Below are positions 6,233 through 6,395 of a stretch of DNA of 6,395 nt, piece by piece. How positions within the stretch are numbered: position 1 is the first letter of the stretch; each line of letters opens with the position of its first letter. The notes beneath the pieces are model-generated. The model saw nothing but the letters and a program-made list of their open reading frames with translations. It was not told where the DNA came from and ran no database searches. Source of the stretch: JAWXUT01 sp044426075 (GTDB lineage Bacteria > Bacillota > Clostridia > Christensenellales > DTU072); assembly GCA_044426075.1 (NCBI GenBank), contig JAWXUT010000097.1, positions 1 through 6,395 of the forward strand. Reading direction: 5' to 3'. The translations under genes were made by a program, and so were the position numbers.

Positions 6233-6342
6233 TGAACTAAAAGACTTGCAAAAGATATTCGGGTCAAGGGCCGTTTTAACCTCTTTAAAAAAATATATAT
6301 TTCAATCCTTATCTCAAGTTTATATTTACTCCGATACTTTAT

Positions 6343-6360
6343 CCCTCTTAGACAAGAGGG
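6343..6360. other. Hairpin with 7-base-pair stem and AGAC loop
   Basis: CCCTCTT (6343-6349) pairs with AAGAGGG (6354-6360); a T-G pair (6342/6361) can extend it. It lies between the two copies of the 12-mer AGTTTATATTTA. No T-run follows. It may be part of a repeat that continues beyond the window. Confidence 0.45.
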
Positions 6361-6395
6361 GACAGTCAGTTTATATTTATGACTAGCCAATGTGG

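Larger units (their letters stand above)
5991..6395. other. Gene-free right end with short repeats and hairpins
   Basis: I find no supported gene here. The 11-mer AACCCTTTACG occurs at 6030-6040, where it forms a small hairpin with GGGTT up to 6044, and again at 6151-6161. The 12-mer AGTTTATATTTA occurs at 6317-6328 and 6368-6379. A minus-strand frame stays open from 6301 to its stop at 5990 but has no ATG or GTG and no ribosome binding site. The 10-mer GCATACAATC at 6020-6029 also occurs at 22-31 in the left repeat block. The density of short repeats suggests an interspersed-repeat or decayed mobile-element region that continues past the window. Confidence 0.5.

Overview
The window is AT-rich and looks like a chromosomal segment of a low-GC Firmicute, probably a gut Clostridia-type organism. 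The basis is consensus sigma-A-type promoters, strong purine-rich Shine-Dalgarno sites, a Bacillus-type PurF with propeptide and Fe-S cysteines, and a YdiF-like ABC-F protein. The lineage is inferred from protein character, not from any search.

Layout. Positions 1-364 are non-coding and repeat-rich: a 21-base terminal inverted repeat, a longer internal inverted repeat (13-59 / 177-223), and a chain of small hairpins separated by a TTTCAT-type linker (261-346). A consensus promoter then drives an MFS transporter (492-1724, +). It converges, with only 6 bases between stop codons, on an ABC-F ATPase gene (1731-3617, -). The 161-base gap 3618-3778 holds two back-to-back promoters. One serves the ABC-F gene and places the predicted transcription start on the A of its ATG; the other serves purC-purF (3779-5920, +), whose reading frames abut exactly. 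A strong intrinsic terminator (5950-5985) closes that operon. Positions 5991-6395 contain no convincing gene, only short repeats, hairpins and one possible insertion-sequence end.

How the genes relate. PurF makes phosphoribosylamine, the first committed step of purine synthesis, and PurC makes SAICAR later in the same pathway, so they form a two-gene purine unit. The other pur genes are not in the window, and the terminator after purF shows the operon stops here. The ABC-F protein is a predicted ribosome-associated ATPase and the MFS protein an inner-membrane transporter of unknown substrate; neither has a visible functional link to purine synthesis.

I found no CRISPR array, RNA gene, toxin-antitoxin pair or defence cassette. 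The genes are ordinary. The points most worth following up are the predicted leaderless ABC-F mRNA, the nested repeats at both edges, and an unusual Pro-to-Leu change in a conserved PurC motif.
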